Source: Aurantiacibacter sediminis
Lineage (GTDB): Bacteria > Pseudomonadota > Alphaproteobacteria > Sphingomonadales > Sphingomonadaceae
Length of the DNA stretch: 64,000 nt
Direction of reading: 5' to 3'
Assembly (NCBI RefSeq): GCF_016019885.1
Contig: NZ_JAEANY010000001.1
Span: 1,016,204 to 1,080,203, forward strand
In this document: one piece after another, positions 37,029-46,913 of the stretch
Layout: every line of letters starts with the position of its first letter
Position numbering within the stretch: position 1 is the first letter of the stretch
Notes under the pieces: model-generated
Databases searched by the model: none
What the model saw: only the letters and a program-made list of their open reading frames with translations
What the model was told of the DNA's origin: nothing
Program-made: the position numbers and the translations under genes

Positions 37029-39794
37029 ATGAAGATCCGTAACACCCTTCGCGCTGGTGCCAGCACCACCGCCTTTGCCATTGCCGCATTCACGCTTCCG
37101 GGCGTCGCCGCAGCGCAAGATACACAGAATCAAGAAGCTCAGGTTGAAGAGCAGGAAGAAGAAGATGAGGATGCGATCATCGTCACCGGCTTCCGCGCCG
37201 CTCTCGACACGGCTGTTGGCGAAAAGCGCGAAAACGACCTGATCGTCGAGTCGGTTACCGCTGAAGATATCGGCCGTCTGCCCGATGCCTCGATCGGTGA
37301 GTCGATCGCACGTCTCCCCGGCGTTACGTCGCAGCGTCTCAATGGCCGCGCCAATGTGATTTCTATTCGTGGCCTTGGCCCCGACTTCTCCCAGACGACC
37401 CTGAACGGCCGTGAGCAGACCTCGACAAGCGACAGCCGCGCTGTCGAATTCGACCAGTACCCTTCGGAAATCGTCAACCAGGTCGTCGTCTACAAAACGC
37501 CGTCGGCCAGCCTTGTCGGCCAGGGCCTGGTCGGCACGATCGACATCCGCACCATTCGCCCCTTGGAAGTGAATGAGCAGATCCTCGCTGTGGGTGTGCG
37601 CGGTTCTTACGCTGATATCGGCGCGCTGAACGCCGGTTCGGACGATATCGGCTACCGCGCCAACGCCACTTTCGTCGATCAGTTCGCTGACGACACGATC
37701 GGCGTTGCTCTCGCAGTCGCCTACACCAATGAGCCGTATCAGCTGCAGGAATTCAACGCTTGGGGTTATGCAGGCAGTGGCAATGCCGGCGATCCGCTCG
37801 TCATTGGCGGCAACAAAAGCTTCGTCACATCGACCAGTCTTGAGCGTATCGGTTTCAACGGCACCTTCCAAGCCGAATTGACGCCGGAATTGATGCTGAC
37901 GGTCGATGGTTTCTATTCGAACTTCGACGATGAGAGCATCAAGCGCGGTATCGAGCTTCCGCTGGCATTCGGTGGCTTCTTCGGAACCACTTTCGATCCG
38001 GCCACTGCCACCACGATCAGCTCACCGGATGGCGAGTTTGCGCAGTCAGGCACTTTTGAGAATGTCGAAGGCGTCATTCGTAACGACATCTTCCAGCGCG
38101 AAGCGGACCTGTATTCGGGAGGCATCAACCTCTCTTGGGAAGGCAATGACGGTTGGGGTCTTTTCGCCGACTTCGGATATTCGCGCACCGATCGCAATGA
38201 ACTGAGCCTCGAGAGCTATTCGGGCACCGGTTATGACCGCCTCAATGGCGCGACCGACACGATCGGTTTTGTCTCCGACACTGACGGCACCTTCTTCTCG
38301 CCGACGCTGGACTACTCCGATCCCAACCAGATCGTGCTCACTGACCCGCTTGGCTGGGGTGGCGATCCGAATAATGGCGGACGCGTACAGGCCGGTTACT
38401 TCAACAACCGCATTATCGAAGACGAGCTGTTCCAGTACCAGGTCGGCATTTCGCATGACTTCGTGACCGGCTTCCTGTCTTCGCTACGCTTCGGCCTTTC
38501 CTACACCGATCGCACCAAGAGCCTGACGCCGGACGAATTCTTCATCCAGCCCGCAAATGGTGCCACGGAAGTTCCGATCCCCAGCGAGTTCCTGCTGGAA
38601 TCCACCGATCTGAGCTATCTCGGCCTCGGCCCGATCGTCAGTTATGACGCGCGCGACATTATCGAGTCAGGCACGCTGATCCTTACGCCCAACCTGTCGA
38701 ACGACATCCCTGCCAAAGCCTATGACATCTCGGAAGAGTTGCTGCGTGCCTACGTCCAGGCCGATGTCGAGCAGGATCTTGGCGCGGGCGTACTGACCGG
38801 TAATGTCGGTGTGCAAATGGTCTACACGGACCAGAACTCGACGGGCACTGCCTTCGCCAATGGTGAGCAGGTCGATGTTTCGCTGGGTGACACCTATTGG
38901 GATGTCTTGCCGAGCGCTAACCTCTCGCTGCGTCTCGATAGTGACTGGGTATTCCGTCTTGCCGCTTCTCGCCAGATCCAGCGTGCGCGCCTCGATGCGA
39001 TGCGGGCTGCCATCGGCTACGGCATCAACAACAATGTGCAGGACAGCCCGACCGGCCTCGCGCCGTTCATCAGCGGTGGTGGCGGTAACCCGCGCCTTCG
39101 TCCGTATCGCGCCAATGCCGTCGACTTCAACGTCGAGCGTTACTTCGCTGGCGGATCTGGTGTGGTTGCGCTGCAGCTGTTCTACAAGGACATCGTCAGC
39201 TACATCGATGGTTCGCGCACCGTGTTCGATTACACCGGCTTCCCGCTTCCTGCAGGACAGGAGCCGGCGACCCTGATTGGTACGCTCGATTCCGAAGTGA
39301 ACACCGGCGGCGGTGACTTCTACGGTGGTGAACTTTCGATCACCCTGCCGTTCGATGTCTTTACCAGCGCGCTGGACGGCTTCGGCGTAACCGGCGGTGT
39401 CGGCTATACCGAAACCAAGATCGAGAACTTCGAAGGCAATGAAGATGTCATTCCGGGCTATTCGGAATGGGTTGCCAACGGCACGATCTATTACGAGCGT
39501 GGTGGCTTCAATGCTCGCGCAAGTGCGCGTTATCGTAGTGAATTTCTTGGCGACTTCACCGGTTTCGGCGGTTCGCCCACGCGGCGCCAAGCACGTGCCG
39601 AAACGATCATCGACGCGCAGATCGGCTACAATTTCGAAGGTGGTTCGCTCGATGGACTGTCAATCTTCCTCAATGGATCGAACCTGACCAACGCACCGTT
39701 CGTTGCGCAGGCCAATGCGGAAAATGACCTCCTCGTGCTCGATTATCAGGAATACGGTCGCCGCTTCCAGATTGGTGCGACGATCCGCTTCTGA
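37029..39794 (+). CDS. TonB-dependent receptor (maltodextrin uptake type)
   Basis: Outer-membrane receptor of 921 residues with a signal peptide ending AAAQ (about residue 30). A short Gln/Glu-rich segment precedes the TonB-box-like EDAIIVTGFRAAL; the plug domain (about 55-170) contains DIGRLPDASIGESIARLPGV, and the barrel ends with the aromatic terminus FQIGATIRF. It is of the class used for glycan uptake in Caulobacter, Xanthomonas and sphingomonads. With the neighbouring GH13 and GH97 enzymes the likely cargo is maltodextrin, but this is inference. A hairpin follows, so the genes after it may be expressed at a lower level. Confidence 0.92.
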   Translation: MKIRNTLRAGASTTAFAIAAFTLPGVAAAQDTQNQEAQVEEQEEEDEDAIIVTGFRAALDTAVGEKRENDLIVESVTAEDIGRLPDASIGESIARLPGVTSQRLNGRANVISIRGLGPDFSQTTLNGREQTSTSDSRAVEFDQYPSEIVNQVVVYKTPSASLVGQGLVGTIDIRTIRPLEVNEQILAVGVRGSYADIGALNAGSDDIGYRANATFVDQFADDTIGVALAVAYTNEPYQLQEFNAWGYAGSGNAGDPLVIGGNKSFVTSTSLERIGFNGTFQAELTPELMLTVDGFYSNFDDESIKRGIELPLAFGGFFGTTFDPATATTISSPDGEFAQSGTFENVEGVIRNDIFQREADLYSGGINLSWEGNDGWGLFADFGYSRTDRNELSLESYSGTGYDRLNGATDTIGFVSDTDGTFFSPTLDYSDPNQIVLTDPLGWGGDPNNGGRVQAGYFNNRIIEDELFQYQVGISHDFVTGFLSSLRFGLSYTDRTKSLTPDEFFIQPANGATEVPIPSEFLLESTDLSYLGLGPIVSYDARDIIESGTLILTPNLSNDIPAKAYDISEELLRAYVQADVEQDLGAGVLTGNVGVQMVYTDQNSTGTAFANGEQVDVSLGDTYWDVLPSANLSLRLDSDWVFRLAASRQIQRARLDAMRAAIGYGINNNVQDSPTGLAPFISGGGGNPRLRPYRANAVDFNVERYFAGGSGVVALQLFYKDIVSYIDGSRTVFDYTGFPLPAGQEPATLIGTLDSEVNTGGGDFYGGELSITLPFDVFTSALDGFGVTGGVGYTETKIENFEGNEDVIPGYSEWVANGTIYYERGGFNARASARYRSEFLGDFTGFGGSPTRRQARAETIIDAQIGYNFEGGSLDGLSIFLNGSNLTNAPFVAQANAENDLLVLDYQEYGRRFQIGATIRF

Positions 39795-39803
39795 TCGACA
39801 GCT

Positions 39804-39845
39804 TGCCGGCGGGGTGCTTGCACTCCCTTAAGTGCTCCGCCGGCA
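39804..39845 (+). terminator. hairpin after the TonB receptor
   Basis: TGCCGGCGG (39804-39812) pairs with CCGCCGGCA (39837-39845), with a small inner stem GCACT/AGTGC. No T run follows, so it is more likely a processing or partial-termination signal that separates abundant receptor mRNA from the downstream enzymes. Confidence 0.5.
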
Positions 39846-39926
39846 TACTTGTCTCCATCATGTCTCCGAAGTGAGGCATGATTACGAAGATGGCGATGTT
39901 GCCGTCTTTGGGGCAGGGGCAGCGCT

Positions 39927-41447
39927 ATGACAGAGAAGGTTTCAACTCGATATGTGATCGCCGGCGGTGGCACCGCTGGCTGGATGATTGCGGCGGCACT
40001 AGCTCGCTTCGCTCCTCCCGGTACGAGCATTTCCCTGATCGAAAGCGACGCCATCGGGACTGTAGGTGTCGGCGAAGCGACTATCCCGCAAATTCACCTG
40101 TTCAATCGTGCGCTCGGTTTCGATGAGCGTGAATTCCTGCGCAAGACGCGCGGCAGTTTCAAACTCGGCATTGAATTCGACGGCTGGCGGCGCGAAGGCG
40201 AGGCTTACATGCACGCCTTTGGCCCGATCGGCAGGCCTTTGGGATTGCTGCCCTTCCAGCAATATTGGCTGCGCGCCAAGAAGGCGGGCTTTGCGAAGCC
40301 ACTCCAGCGCTATTCGATGAACGAGCTCGCGGCGCGCACCATCCGCATGCATCGCGGCAAAACCGTGCAGGGCGGCGAAATGCCCTACGCCTATCATTTC
40401 GATGCCGGCCTTTATGCAGAATTCCTTCGTGCCTTTGCAGAGGCGCGCGGTGTCCGCCGGATTGAAGGGAAGATCGGCACGGTCGAGCAGGATAGCGAAA
40501 GCGGCGATATCACCGCGCTGTCGCTTGAAAGCGGCCCGTTGATCGAAGGCGATTTCTTCATCGATTGCACAGGCTTTCGTGCGCTGCTGATCGATGGGGC
40601 TTTGGAAGCGGGCTTCGATGACTGGAGTAATTTTCTCCCCTGCGATCGCGCATTGGCCGTGCCTTGCGAAGGGGCGGGGGACTTCACGCCATATACCAAG
40701 GCGATTGCGCGAAAGGCCGGATGGCAATGGCGCATTCCCCTGCAAAACCGTATCGGCAATGGCCTTGTCTATTGCAGCAAATACCTTTCCGACGATGAAG
40801 CGAGCGAAACGCTCCTCGCCAATCTTGACGGAAAGCCGACTGCCGATCCGCGGCCCATCCAGTTCACCACTGGCAAACGCCGCGAGCACTGGAAAAACAA
40901 TTGTTTGGCTGTCGGCCTAGCTGCTGGTTTCATGGAGCCGATGGAATCGACCAGCATTCATATGATCCAGAGCGCCATCAGCCGCTTTCTCCAGGTTTTG
41001 CCGCAGCATGGCGGCAAGGCTGAGCAAGCCACCAAGGACTGGTTCAACGATCAGGCGACGTTCGAGTGGGAGCGTATCCGCGACTTTCTCGTGCTGCATT
41101 ACACCGCGAACGAACGCGAGGGGCAGCCTTTTTGGGATCACGTCCGCAATATGGAATTGCCTGCCACGTTGACGGCCAAGTTGGAGCAATGGAAAGCATC
41201 GGGCTTCATTCACCGCGAACATGAGGAACTGTTCACCGAAGTGGGCTGGTTCCAGGTTCTTGTGGGGCAAGGCGTAGAGGCAGAAGGATATAATCCGATT
41301 GCCGATGCCGTTCCCGAAGCGGATGTGCGCCGGTTGCTCGATCAGACCGAGCACGCGCTTGTCGCGCAGGTCAAGCCGATGCCAAGCCATATCGATTTTC
41401 TGCAAAACTATGTGACCGGGAAAACCCGGTCGGAGGTACCAGCATGA
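39927..41447 (+). CDS. flavin-dependent tryptophan-halogenase-like protein 1
   Basis: The protein has 506 residues. Halogenase landmarks are intact: FAD motif IAGGGTAGW (12-19), GVGEATIP (47-54), the catalytic lysine at position 79 (GSFKLGIEF; the same number as PrnA Lys79), the signature WQWRIP (266-271), and Glu340 in EPMESTS at the place of PrnA Glu346. So catalysis by hypohalous acid transfer is possible. The substrate is unknown; homologues next to TonB receptors in sugar loci (for example BrvH-type enzymes) accept indole in vitro, but their natural task is not known. It overlaps the next GH13 gene by 4 bases. Confidence 0.9.
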   Translation: MTEKVSTRYVIAGGGTAGWMIAAALARFAPPGTSISLIESDAIGTVGVGEATIPQIHLFNRALGFDEREFLRKTRGSFKLGIEFDGWRREGEAYMHAFGPIGRPLGLLPFQQYWLRAKKAGFAKPLQRYSMNELAARTIRMHRGKTVQGGEMPYAYHFDAGLYAEFLRAFAEARGVRRIEGKIGTVEQDSESGDITALSLESGPLIEGDFFIDCTGFRALLIDGALEAGFDDWSNFLPCDRALAVPCEGAGDFTPYTKAIARKAGWQWRIPLQNRIGNGLVYCSKYLSDDEASETLLANLDGKPTADPRPIQFTTGKRREHWKNNCLAVGLAAGFMEPMESTSIHMIQSAISRFLQVLPQHGGKAEQATKDWFNDQATFEWERIRDFLVLHYTANEREGQPFWDHVRNMELPATLTAKLEQWKASGFIHREHEELFTEVGWFQVLVGQGVEAEGYNPIADAVPEADVRRLLDQTEHALVAQVKPMPSHIDFLQNYVTGKTRSEVPA

Positions 41448-43291
41448 TGTTTCGCCATTTCGCCGCAATCCTGATGGCCAGTGCGGCTCTGCCCGCCTGT
41501 GCGACGGCTCAGGAGGCCGCAGAGGCCGAGACCGGCACCAATGCTGCCTATCTCGATCGCGCTCCCAGCGAGGAAGTGATCTATTTCGTCCTGCCGGATC
41601 GGTTCGAGAATGGCGACACCTCTAACGATACCGGCGGATTTGAAGGCGGACGCTTGGAGCACGGCTTCGATCCGACCCATCGCGGTTTCTTTAATGGCGG
41701 GGATCTCGCAGGCCTGACATCGCGCCTCGATTACCTTGAGGAATTGGGCATCACCGCCATCTGGTTCGCGCCGATTTTCCAGAACAAGCCCGTACAGGGC
41801 CCTCCGGGTGACGAGAGCGCGGGCTATCACGGCTATTGGGTCACGGATTTCACCCGGCCGGACAGCCATTTCGGCACGGCGGAGGAATTCGCTGCTTTCG
41901 TGGACGCTGCCCATGCGCGCGGCATGAAAGTGTATATGGATATCATCACCAACCACACTGCCGATGTGATCCGCTTCGCAGAGGGTGACGAGACCGGCTA
42001 CGCCTATCGCAGCCAAGGCGATTTTCCCTATTCTACGCGCGGGGGGCCGGATGGGGAGCCGATCAACCAAGGCTTCATGGGGCCGCTCGACAGCAGCGAA
42101 GAGAACTTCGCCCGCCTGACCGATCCGACCTGGGCCTACACGCCTGTGGTGCCGGAAGCCGAACGCGACGTGAAAGTCCCCGCATGGCTCAACGATCCGA
42201 TCTATTACCACAATCGCGGCGACACGACCTTCACCGGCGAAAGCGCGCGGCTGGGGGATTTTGTGGGTCTGGACGATCTCTTCACCGAGCATCCCCGCGT
42301 TCGTGCCGGGATGATCGACATCTTCTGCGACTGGATCAGCACCACCCGCGTCGATGGGTTCCGCATCGATACGGCGCGGCATGTCGATCCCGGCTTCTGG
42401 CATGAATTCATTCCGGCCATGGAAAGCTGCGCCGATGAAGCCGGCATTCCCAATTTCCACATGTTCGGGGAAGTCTTTGCCGAGGAGCCGACCGCCGGAT
42501 ATATCGCTGAATATACGCGCCGCGACCAAATACCTGCCGTTCTGGATTTCGCCTTTGCATCCGCCATGCGCGAGGTGCTCGGGCGCGGGCAGGGCACCTT
42601 TGTTCTTAACCGACTCTACGACGGCGATGTGCTGTATGAAGGCGGCGCCGAAGCTGCGCTCAATCTGCCGACATTTCTCGGCAATCACGATCTCGGCCGG
42701 TTTTCGACCCTCATCAAGCAGGACATGCCTGAAGTCTCGCAAGACGAGCTTTTGAGCCGCGTCATGCTGGGCCATGCGATGATGATGAGCCTACGCGGAT
42801 CGCCCACCGTCTATTACGGCGATGAGCAGGGCTTCGTCGGCGATGGCAATGACCAGATGGCGCGCGAGACGCTGTTCCCGAGCCTGGTCGACGAGTATAA
42901 TGACAACAATCTCATCGGTACCGATGCCACCACGGCGGAAGAGAATTTCGACCAGACGCATCCGCTCTACCAGCTGATTGCGCGCTTCTCGGACATTCGC
43001 CTCAGCCACCCGGCGCTCACCCGTGGGCACCAGATGGTTCGCCATTACGAGCAGGAGCCGGGCCTCTTCGCGGTTAGCCGTGTGGATGAGGAAAGCGGAC
43101 AGGAAGTGCTGGCCGTCTTCAACACCAGCGGCGAGGAACGTTCTGCCAATGTTTGGGTGCCCTATGATGCGCGCGCTTTTGAAGCCATCGAAGGAGAATG
43201 CCCCGCAGCTCCGACCGCACCAGGCAGCGCGGCTTTCACTATCCCGGCCTTCGGCTGGGCGCTGTGCCGTGTCAGTGAGCGCGCCGAATGA
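41444..43291 (+). CDS. GH13 alpha-amylase/cyclomaltodextrinase-like lipoprotein
   Basis: Glycoside hydrolase of 615 residues. The signal ends in a lipobox ALPAC (Cys19), so it is probably membrane-anchored on the periplasmic or outer-membrane side. GH13 regions are complete: DIITNHT, GFRIDTAR with nucleophile Asp309, FGEVF with Glu343, and LGNHDLGR with Asp416. It has a small C-terminal beta domain with two cysteines. It likely cuts maltodextrins taken in by the TonB receptor. Both ends overlap neighbouring genes by 4 bases. Confidence 0.92.
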   Translation: MMFRHFAAILMASAALPACATAQEAAEAETGTNAAYLDRAPSEEVIYFVLPDRFENGDTSNDTGGFEGGRLEHGFDPTHRGFFNGGDLAGLTSRLDYLEELGITAIWFAPIFQNKPVQGPPGDESAGYHGYWVTDFTRPDSHFGTAEEFAAFVDAAHARGMKVYMDIITNHTADVIRFAEGDETGYAYRSQGDFPYSTRGGPDGEPINQGFMGPLDSSEENFARLTDPTWAYTPVVPEAERDVKVPAWLNDPIYYHNRGDTTFTGESARLGDFVGLDDLFTEHPRVRAGMIDIFCDWISTTRVDGFRIDTARHVDPGFWHEFIPAMESCADEAGIPNFHMFGEVFAEEPTAGYIAEYTRRDQIPAVLDFAFASAMREVLGRGQGTFVLNRLYDGDVLYEGGAEAALNLPTFLGNHDLGRFSTLIKQDMPEVSQDELLSRVMLGHAMMMSLRGSPTVYYGDEQGFVGDGNDQMARETLFPSLVDEYNDNNLIGTDATTAEENFDQTHPLYQLIARFSDIRLSHPALTRGHQMVRHYEQEPGLFAVSRVDEESGQEVLAVFNTSGEERSANVWVPYDARAFEAIEGECPAAPTAPGSAAFTIPAFGWALCRVSERAE

Positions 43292-44883
43292 GCAGCGCGC
43301 AATCTTCCCTTCCATGGTGGAAAGGCGCGGCGATCTACCAGATCTATCCGCGTAGCTTCATGGATTCCAATGGCGACGGGATCGGCGATTTGCCGGGCAT
43401 CACTTCGCGTCTCGGCCATGTCGCCAGCCTAGGCGTCGATGCGATCTGGATCAGCCCGTTTTTCACCAGCCCGATGAAGGATTTCGGCTATGACGTTTCG
43501 GACTACCGTGACGTCGATCCGATTTTCGGCGAATTGGCTGACTTCGACGCGCTTGTGGCCCGTGCGCACGAGCTGGACCTCAAGGTTCTGATCGATCAGG
43601 TCTATTCGCACACTTCTGATGAGCATCCGTGGTTTGTCGAAAGCCGTTCCAGCCGCGATAATCAGAAGGCGGATTGGTATGTCTGGGCCGATGCGAAGGC
43701 TGAAGGCTCACCGCCGTCGAACTGGCAAAGCGTTTTCGGCGGCCCGGCCTGGACATGGGATGCGCGGCGCGGCCAGTATTACCTGCACAACTTCCTGAAT
43801 TCGCAGCCGCAGATGAATTTGCACAACCGCGATGTTCAGGACGCGGTGCTCGATGTAATGCGCTTCTGGCTTGATCGCGGGGTGGATGGCTTCCGCATCG
43901 ATGCGCTCAATTTCGCGATGCATGATCCGGAATTCAAAGACAATCCGCCGGCACCCGAGAACGGCAAGGCGCGCACGCGGCCTTTCGACTTCCAGTTAAA
44001 AATCAACAATCAGTCACACGCAGATATTCCGGCCTTCATCGAGCGCATCCGCGCGTTGACGGATAAATATGACGGCATTTTCACTGTCGCCGAAGTCGGC
44101 GGGGATGATGCCGATGTCGAAATGAAAGCCTTCACCGCGGGCGAAAATCACCTGAATTCGGCCTATGGTTTTGACTTTCTCTATGCCGACACACTCACAC
44201 CCGAACTCGTCTGTGAGGCGCTCGCGCAATGGCCGGACCAGCCGGATATTGGCTGGCCGAGTTGGGCCTTTGAAAATCACGACGCGCCGCGAGCGCTCAG
44301 CCGCTGGTGCAAGCCGGAGAATCGCGATGACTTTGCGCGGCTTAAAGCAGCGCTACTTGCTTGCCTTCGCGGCAACATCATCCTGTATCAGGGCGAAGAG
44401 CTCGGCCTGACGCAGGTCGATATCCCGTTTGAGCAGCTCCACGATCCTGAAGCGATCGCCAATTGGCCGCTCACCCTCAGCCGAGATGGTGCGCGCACTC
44501 CCATGCCATGGGAAATGTGCAGCTGCGGCGGGTTTGGATCCGAAAGCCCGTGGCTTCCCCTTGGCGAAGACAATATCGGCCGCGCAGTGGAAGCGCAGGA
44601 CAAAGACGACACCTCGCTCCTCAACCACACACGCGCGATGATCGCTCTGCGCAAGGCCCACCCGGCCCTTCATCACGGAGCGGTAAGCGCATGCGGAGTC
44701 AGCGGCCATGTGCTGACGCTTGAGCGCGTAGCTGGTGATGAGACCGTACGCGCCATCTTCAATCTTGGCGCCGATTTGGTCACGCTCGATGATGCTTCGG
44801 CAAACGGCACGAAAATCGCCGCGATCAATGGCGCGACAACCGAAACACTCCCCCCCTTCGCAGCATTGGTGATGCAATTATGA
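43288..44883 (+). CDS. GH13 alpha-glucosidase (oligo-1,6-glucosidase/AglA-like)
   Basis: Glycoside hydrolase of 531 residues without a signal peptide, hence cytoplasmic. The N-terminus WWKGAAIYQIYPRSFMDSNG is typical of the oligo-1,6-glucosidase/alpha-glucosidase group. Catalytic residues are Asp205 (GFRIDALN), Glu269 (TVAEVGG) and Asp332 (ENHDAPR). QVYSHTS in region I, with Ser for the more usual Asn-His-Thr, marks the alpha-1,4-glucosidase subgroup. It would release glucose from imported maltose or short dextrins. It is coupled by 4-base overlaps on both sides. Confidence 0.93.
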   Translation: MSSAQSSLPWWKGAAIYQIYPRSFMDSNGDGIGDLPGITSRLGHVASLGVDAIWISPFFTSPMKDFGYDVSDYRDVDPIFGELADFDALVARAHELDLKVLIDQVYSHTSDEHPWFVESRSSRDNQKADWYVWADAKAEGSPPSNWQSVFGGPAWTWDARRGQYYLHNFLNSQPQMNLHNRDVQDAVLDVMRFWLDRGVDGFRIDALNFAMHDPEFKDNPPAPENGKARTRPFDFQLKINNQSHADIPAFIERIRALTDKYDGIFTVAEVGGDDADVEMKAFTAGENHLNSAYGFDFLYADTLTPELVCEALAQWPDQPDIGWPSWAFENHDAPRALSRWCKPENRDDFARLKAALLACLRGNIILYQGEELGLTQVDIPFEQLHDPEAIANWPLTLSRDGARTPMPWEMCSCGGFGSESPWLPLGEDNIGRAVEAQDKDDTSLLNHTRAMIALRKAHPALHHGAVSACGVSGHVLTLERVAGDETVRAIFNLGADLVTLDDASANGTKIAAINGATTETLPPFAALVMQL

Positions 44884-46913
44884 CTTTGATCCGTTCCCTG
44901 CTTTCGCTGATCGCTCTGCTGCTTCCCGCAGCGGCGCTTGCGGGCACTGTGACCTCGCCTGACGGGCGCATCGTCGCGACACTTGATGCCAATGGCGAGG
45001 GTGTGCCGACCTACTCGGTGAGCTTTGATGGCGAAGCGATCATCGATCCTTCGACCATTGGTTTCACCTTCACAGATGCCGATCCGATGCGGCGCGGCTT
45101 CACAGTCGTCAGCGAGACGACCAATTCGCATGACGATATCTGGGAGCAGCCATGGGGTGAGCGCCGCTTTATCCGCGATCATCACAACGAGCTGGCAGTC
45201 ACATTCCGCCAAGGCGATGATAATGCCCGCGAAATGACCGTGCGCATGCGCGCGTTCAATGATGGCGTCGGTTTTCGCATCGAGTTTCCCGAGCAGGCCA
45301 GCATGCCTGTCGCCAATATTGCGGATGAGCTGACCGAGTTTCGCATTGCCAGCGATGGCGAAGCGTGGTCGATCCCCGCAGGCGACTGGAACCGCTACGA
45401 ATATCTCTATGAGCGCACGCCGATCAGCGCGCTCTCGACGGTGCATACGCCAGTCACCATGATCCTCGAAAACGGCACGCATATCTCCTTCCACGAAGCT
45501 GCGCTGGTCGATTATTCGGGGATGTGGCTGCGCCGGATGGAAGGCACGCGCCTGCGCGCAACGCTCGCACCGAGCCCGCGCGGCCCCAAAGTCATCCGCG
45601 AAGGTGCATTCCATACGCCGTGGCGCACGATCCAGATCGCCGATGGCCCTTCCGGCCTGTTCGAAAGCGCGATGATTCTCAATCTGAATGAGCCCAATGT
45701 TCTGGGCGATGTCAGCTGGTTCGAGCCGCACACCTATCTCGGCATCTGGTGGGAAATGCACCTCGACACGCATAGCTGGGCTTCGGGAGAGCGCCACGGT
45801 GCGACCACCGAGCGTGCGCGTGAGATCATCGATTTCGCTGCCGAGAATGGCTTTCGCGGCATCCTTATCGAAGGCTGGAACCTGGGCTGGGACGGCGCAT
45901 GGTTCGGCAATGGTCGCGAATTCAGCTTTACCGAAGCCTATCCCGATTTCGACATTGTGGAAGTGACGGACTACGCCCGCGAACGTGGTGTGCGCATCAT
46001 CGGCCACCACGAAACCGGCGGCAATATCGACGTTTATGAAGCGCAGCTTGAAGAGGCGATGGCATTCTATGAAAGCCTCGGCATCGATGCTGTGAAAAGC
46101 GGCTATGTCGCCGATGCGGGCGGCGTGATCGCGCCCGATGGCGAGGGCGGCGAGACCTTCGTGTGGCATGATGGGCAGGAAATGGTGAACCACCATTTGC
46201 GCGTCGTGCGCGAGGCCGCAGAGCACCAGATCGCGATGAACCCGCATGAGCCGATCAAGGATACCGGCCTTCGCCGCACCTATCCCAACTGGGTTAGCCG
46301 TGAAGGCGCGCGCGGGGCGGAATATGATGCATGGGCAGTGCCAAAGAATGATCCGGGTCATGTGCCGGAACTGATTTTTACGCGCATGCTTTCGGGTCCG
46401 TTCGATTACACGCCGGGTGTCTTTTCGCTGGAAGGCCGCGGTGCGACGGAGCCGGACATTCCCAGCACGCTCGCTCGGCAGCTATCGTTTTACATCACCA
46501 TCTATTCGCCCATCCAAATGGTTGCCGACATCCCGGAAAACATCGCCGCCTATCCGCGCGCGCTCGACTTCGTGCAGCGCGTTGGCGTTGACTGGCATGA
46601 AAGCCTGTTGCTCGACGGCGCGGTTGGCGAGTTCGCCGTGATTGCCCGCCAGGTCCGCGATAGCGAGACTTGGTTTGTCGGCGGTGTGACCGACGATCAG
46701 CAGCGCGAGGCGACCTTTGCGCTCGATTTTCTCGATGAAGGCACACAGTATGTCGCTACCATTTGGGAAGACGGTGAGGGTGCCGATGGGATGGGCGATG
46801 ATCGCCATGCCATGAATGTGCGCACGCACACGGTCACGCGCGGCGACAGCCTGACGGTGCAAATGGCGCGCGCCGGCGGCTTCGCCATCGAAATCGCGCC
46901 CGTCGGCGAGTGA
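44880..46913 (+). CDS. GH97 alpha-glucosidase (SusB-like)
   Basis: Glycoside hydrolase of 677 residues with a signal peptide (about 1-21, ending ALA), so periplasmic. It has an N-terminal beta-supersandwich (about 25-280), a catalytic (beta/alpha)8 barrel (about 285-580) and a C-terminal beta domain. Glutamates in HHETGG (378), NPHEPI (457) and REGARG (475) are those conserved in inverting, calcium-dependent SusB-type members. It removes glucose from non-reducing ends of starch fragments. This is the marker gene for the locus being starch or maltodextrin directed. Confidence 0.93.
   Translation: MTLIRSLLSLIALLLPAAALAGTVTSPDGRIVATLDANGEGVPTYSVSFDGEAIIDPSTIGFTFTDADPMRRGFTVVSETTNSHDDIWEQPWGERRFIRDHHNELAVTFRQGDDNAREMTVRMRAFNDGVGFRIEFPEQASMPVANIADELTEFRIASDGEAWSIPAGDWNRYEYLYERTPISALSTVHTPVTMILENGTHISFHEAALVDYSGMWLRRMEGTRLRATLAPSPRGPKVIREGAFHTPWRTIQIADGPSGLFESAMILNLNEPNVLGDVSWFEPHTYLGIWWEMHLDTHSWASGERHGATTERAREIIDFAAENGFRGILIEGWNLGWDGAWFGNGREFSFTEAYPDFDIVEVTDYARERGVRIIGHHETGGNIDVYEAQLEEAMAFYESLGIDAVKSGYVADAGGVIAPDGEGGETFVWHDGQEMVNHHLRVVREAAEHQIAMNPHEPIKDTGLRRTYPNWVSREGARGAEYDAWAVPKNDPGHVPELIFTRMLSGPFDYTPGVFSLEGRGATEPDIPSTLARQLSFYITIYSPIQMVADIPENIAAYPRALDFVQRVGVDWHESLLLDGAVGEFAVIARQVRDSETWFVGGVTDDQQREATFALDFLDEGTQYVATIWEDGEGADGMGDDRHAMNVRTHTVTRGDSLTVQMARAGGFAIEIAPVGE

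Noticed and set aside
44673..46361. A 562-codon open frame on the minus strand over the GH97 gene
   Set aside because: It is antisense to a complete GH97 enzyme with conserved catalytic glutamates and 4-base overlaps on both sides.
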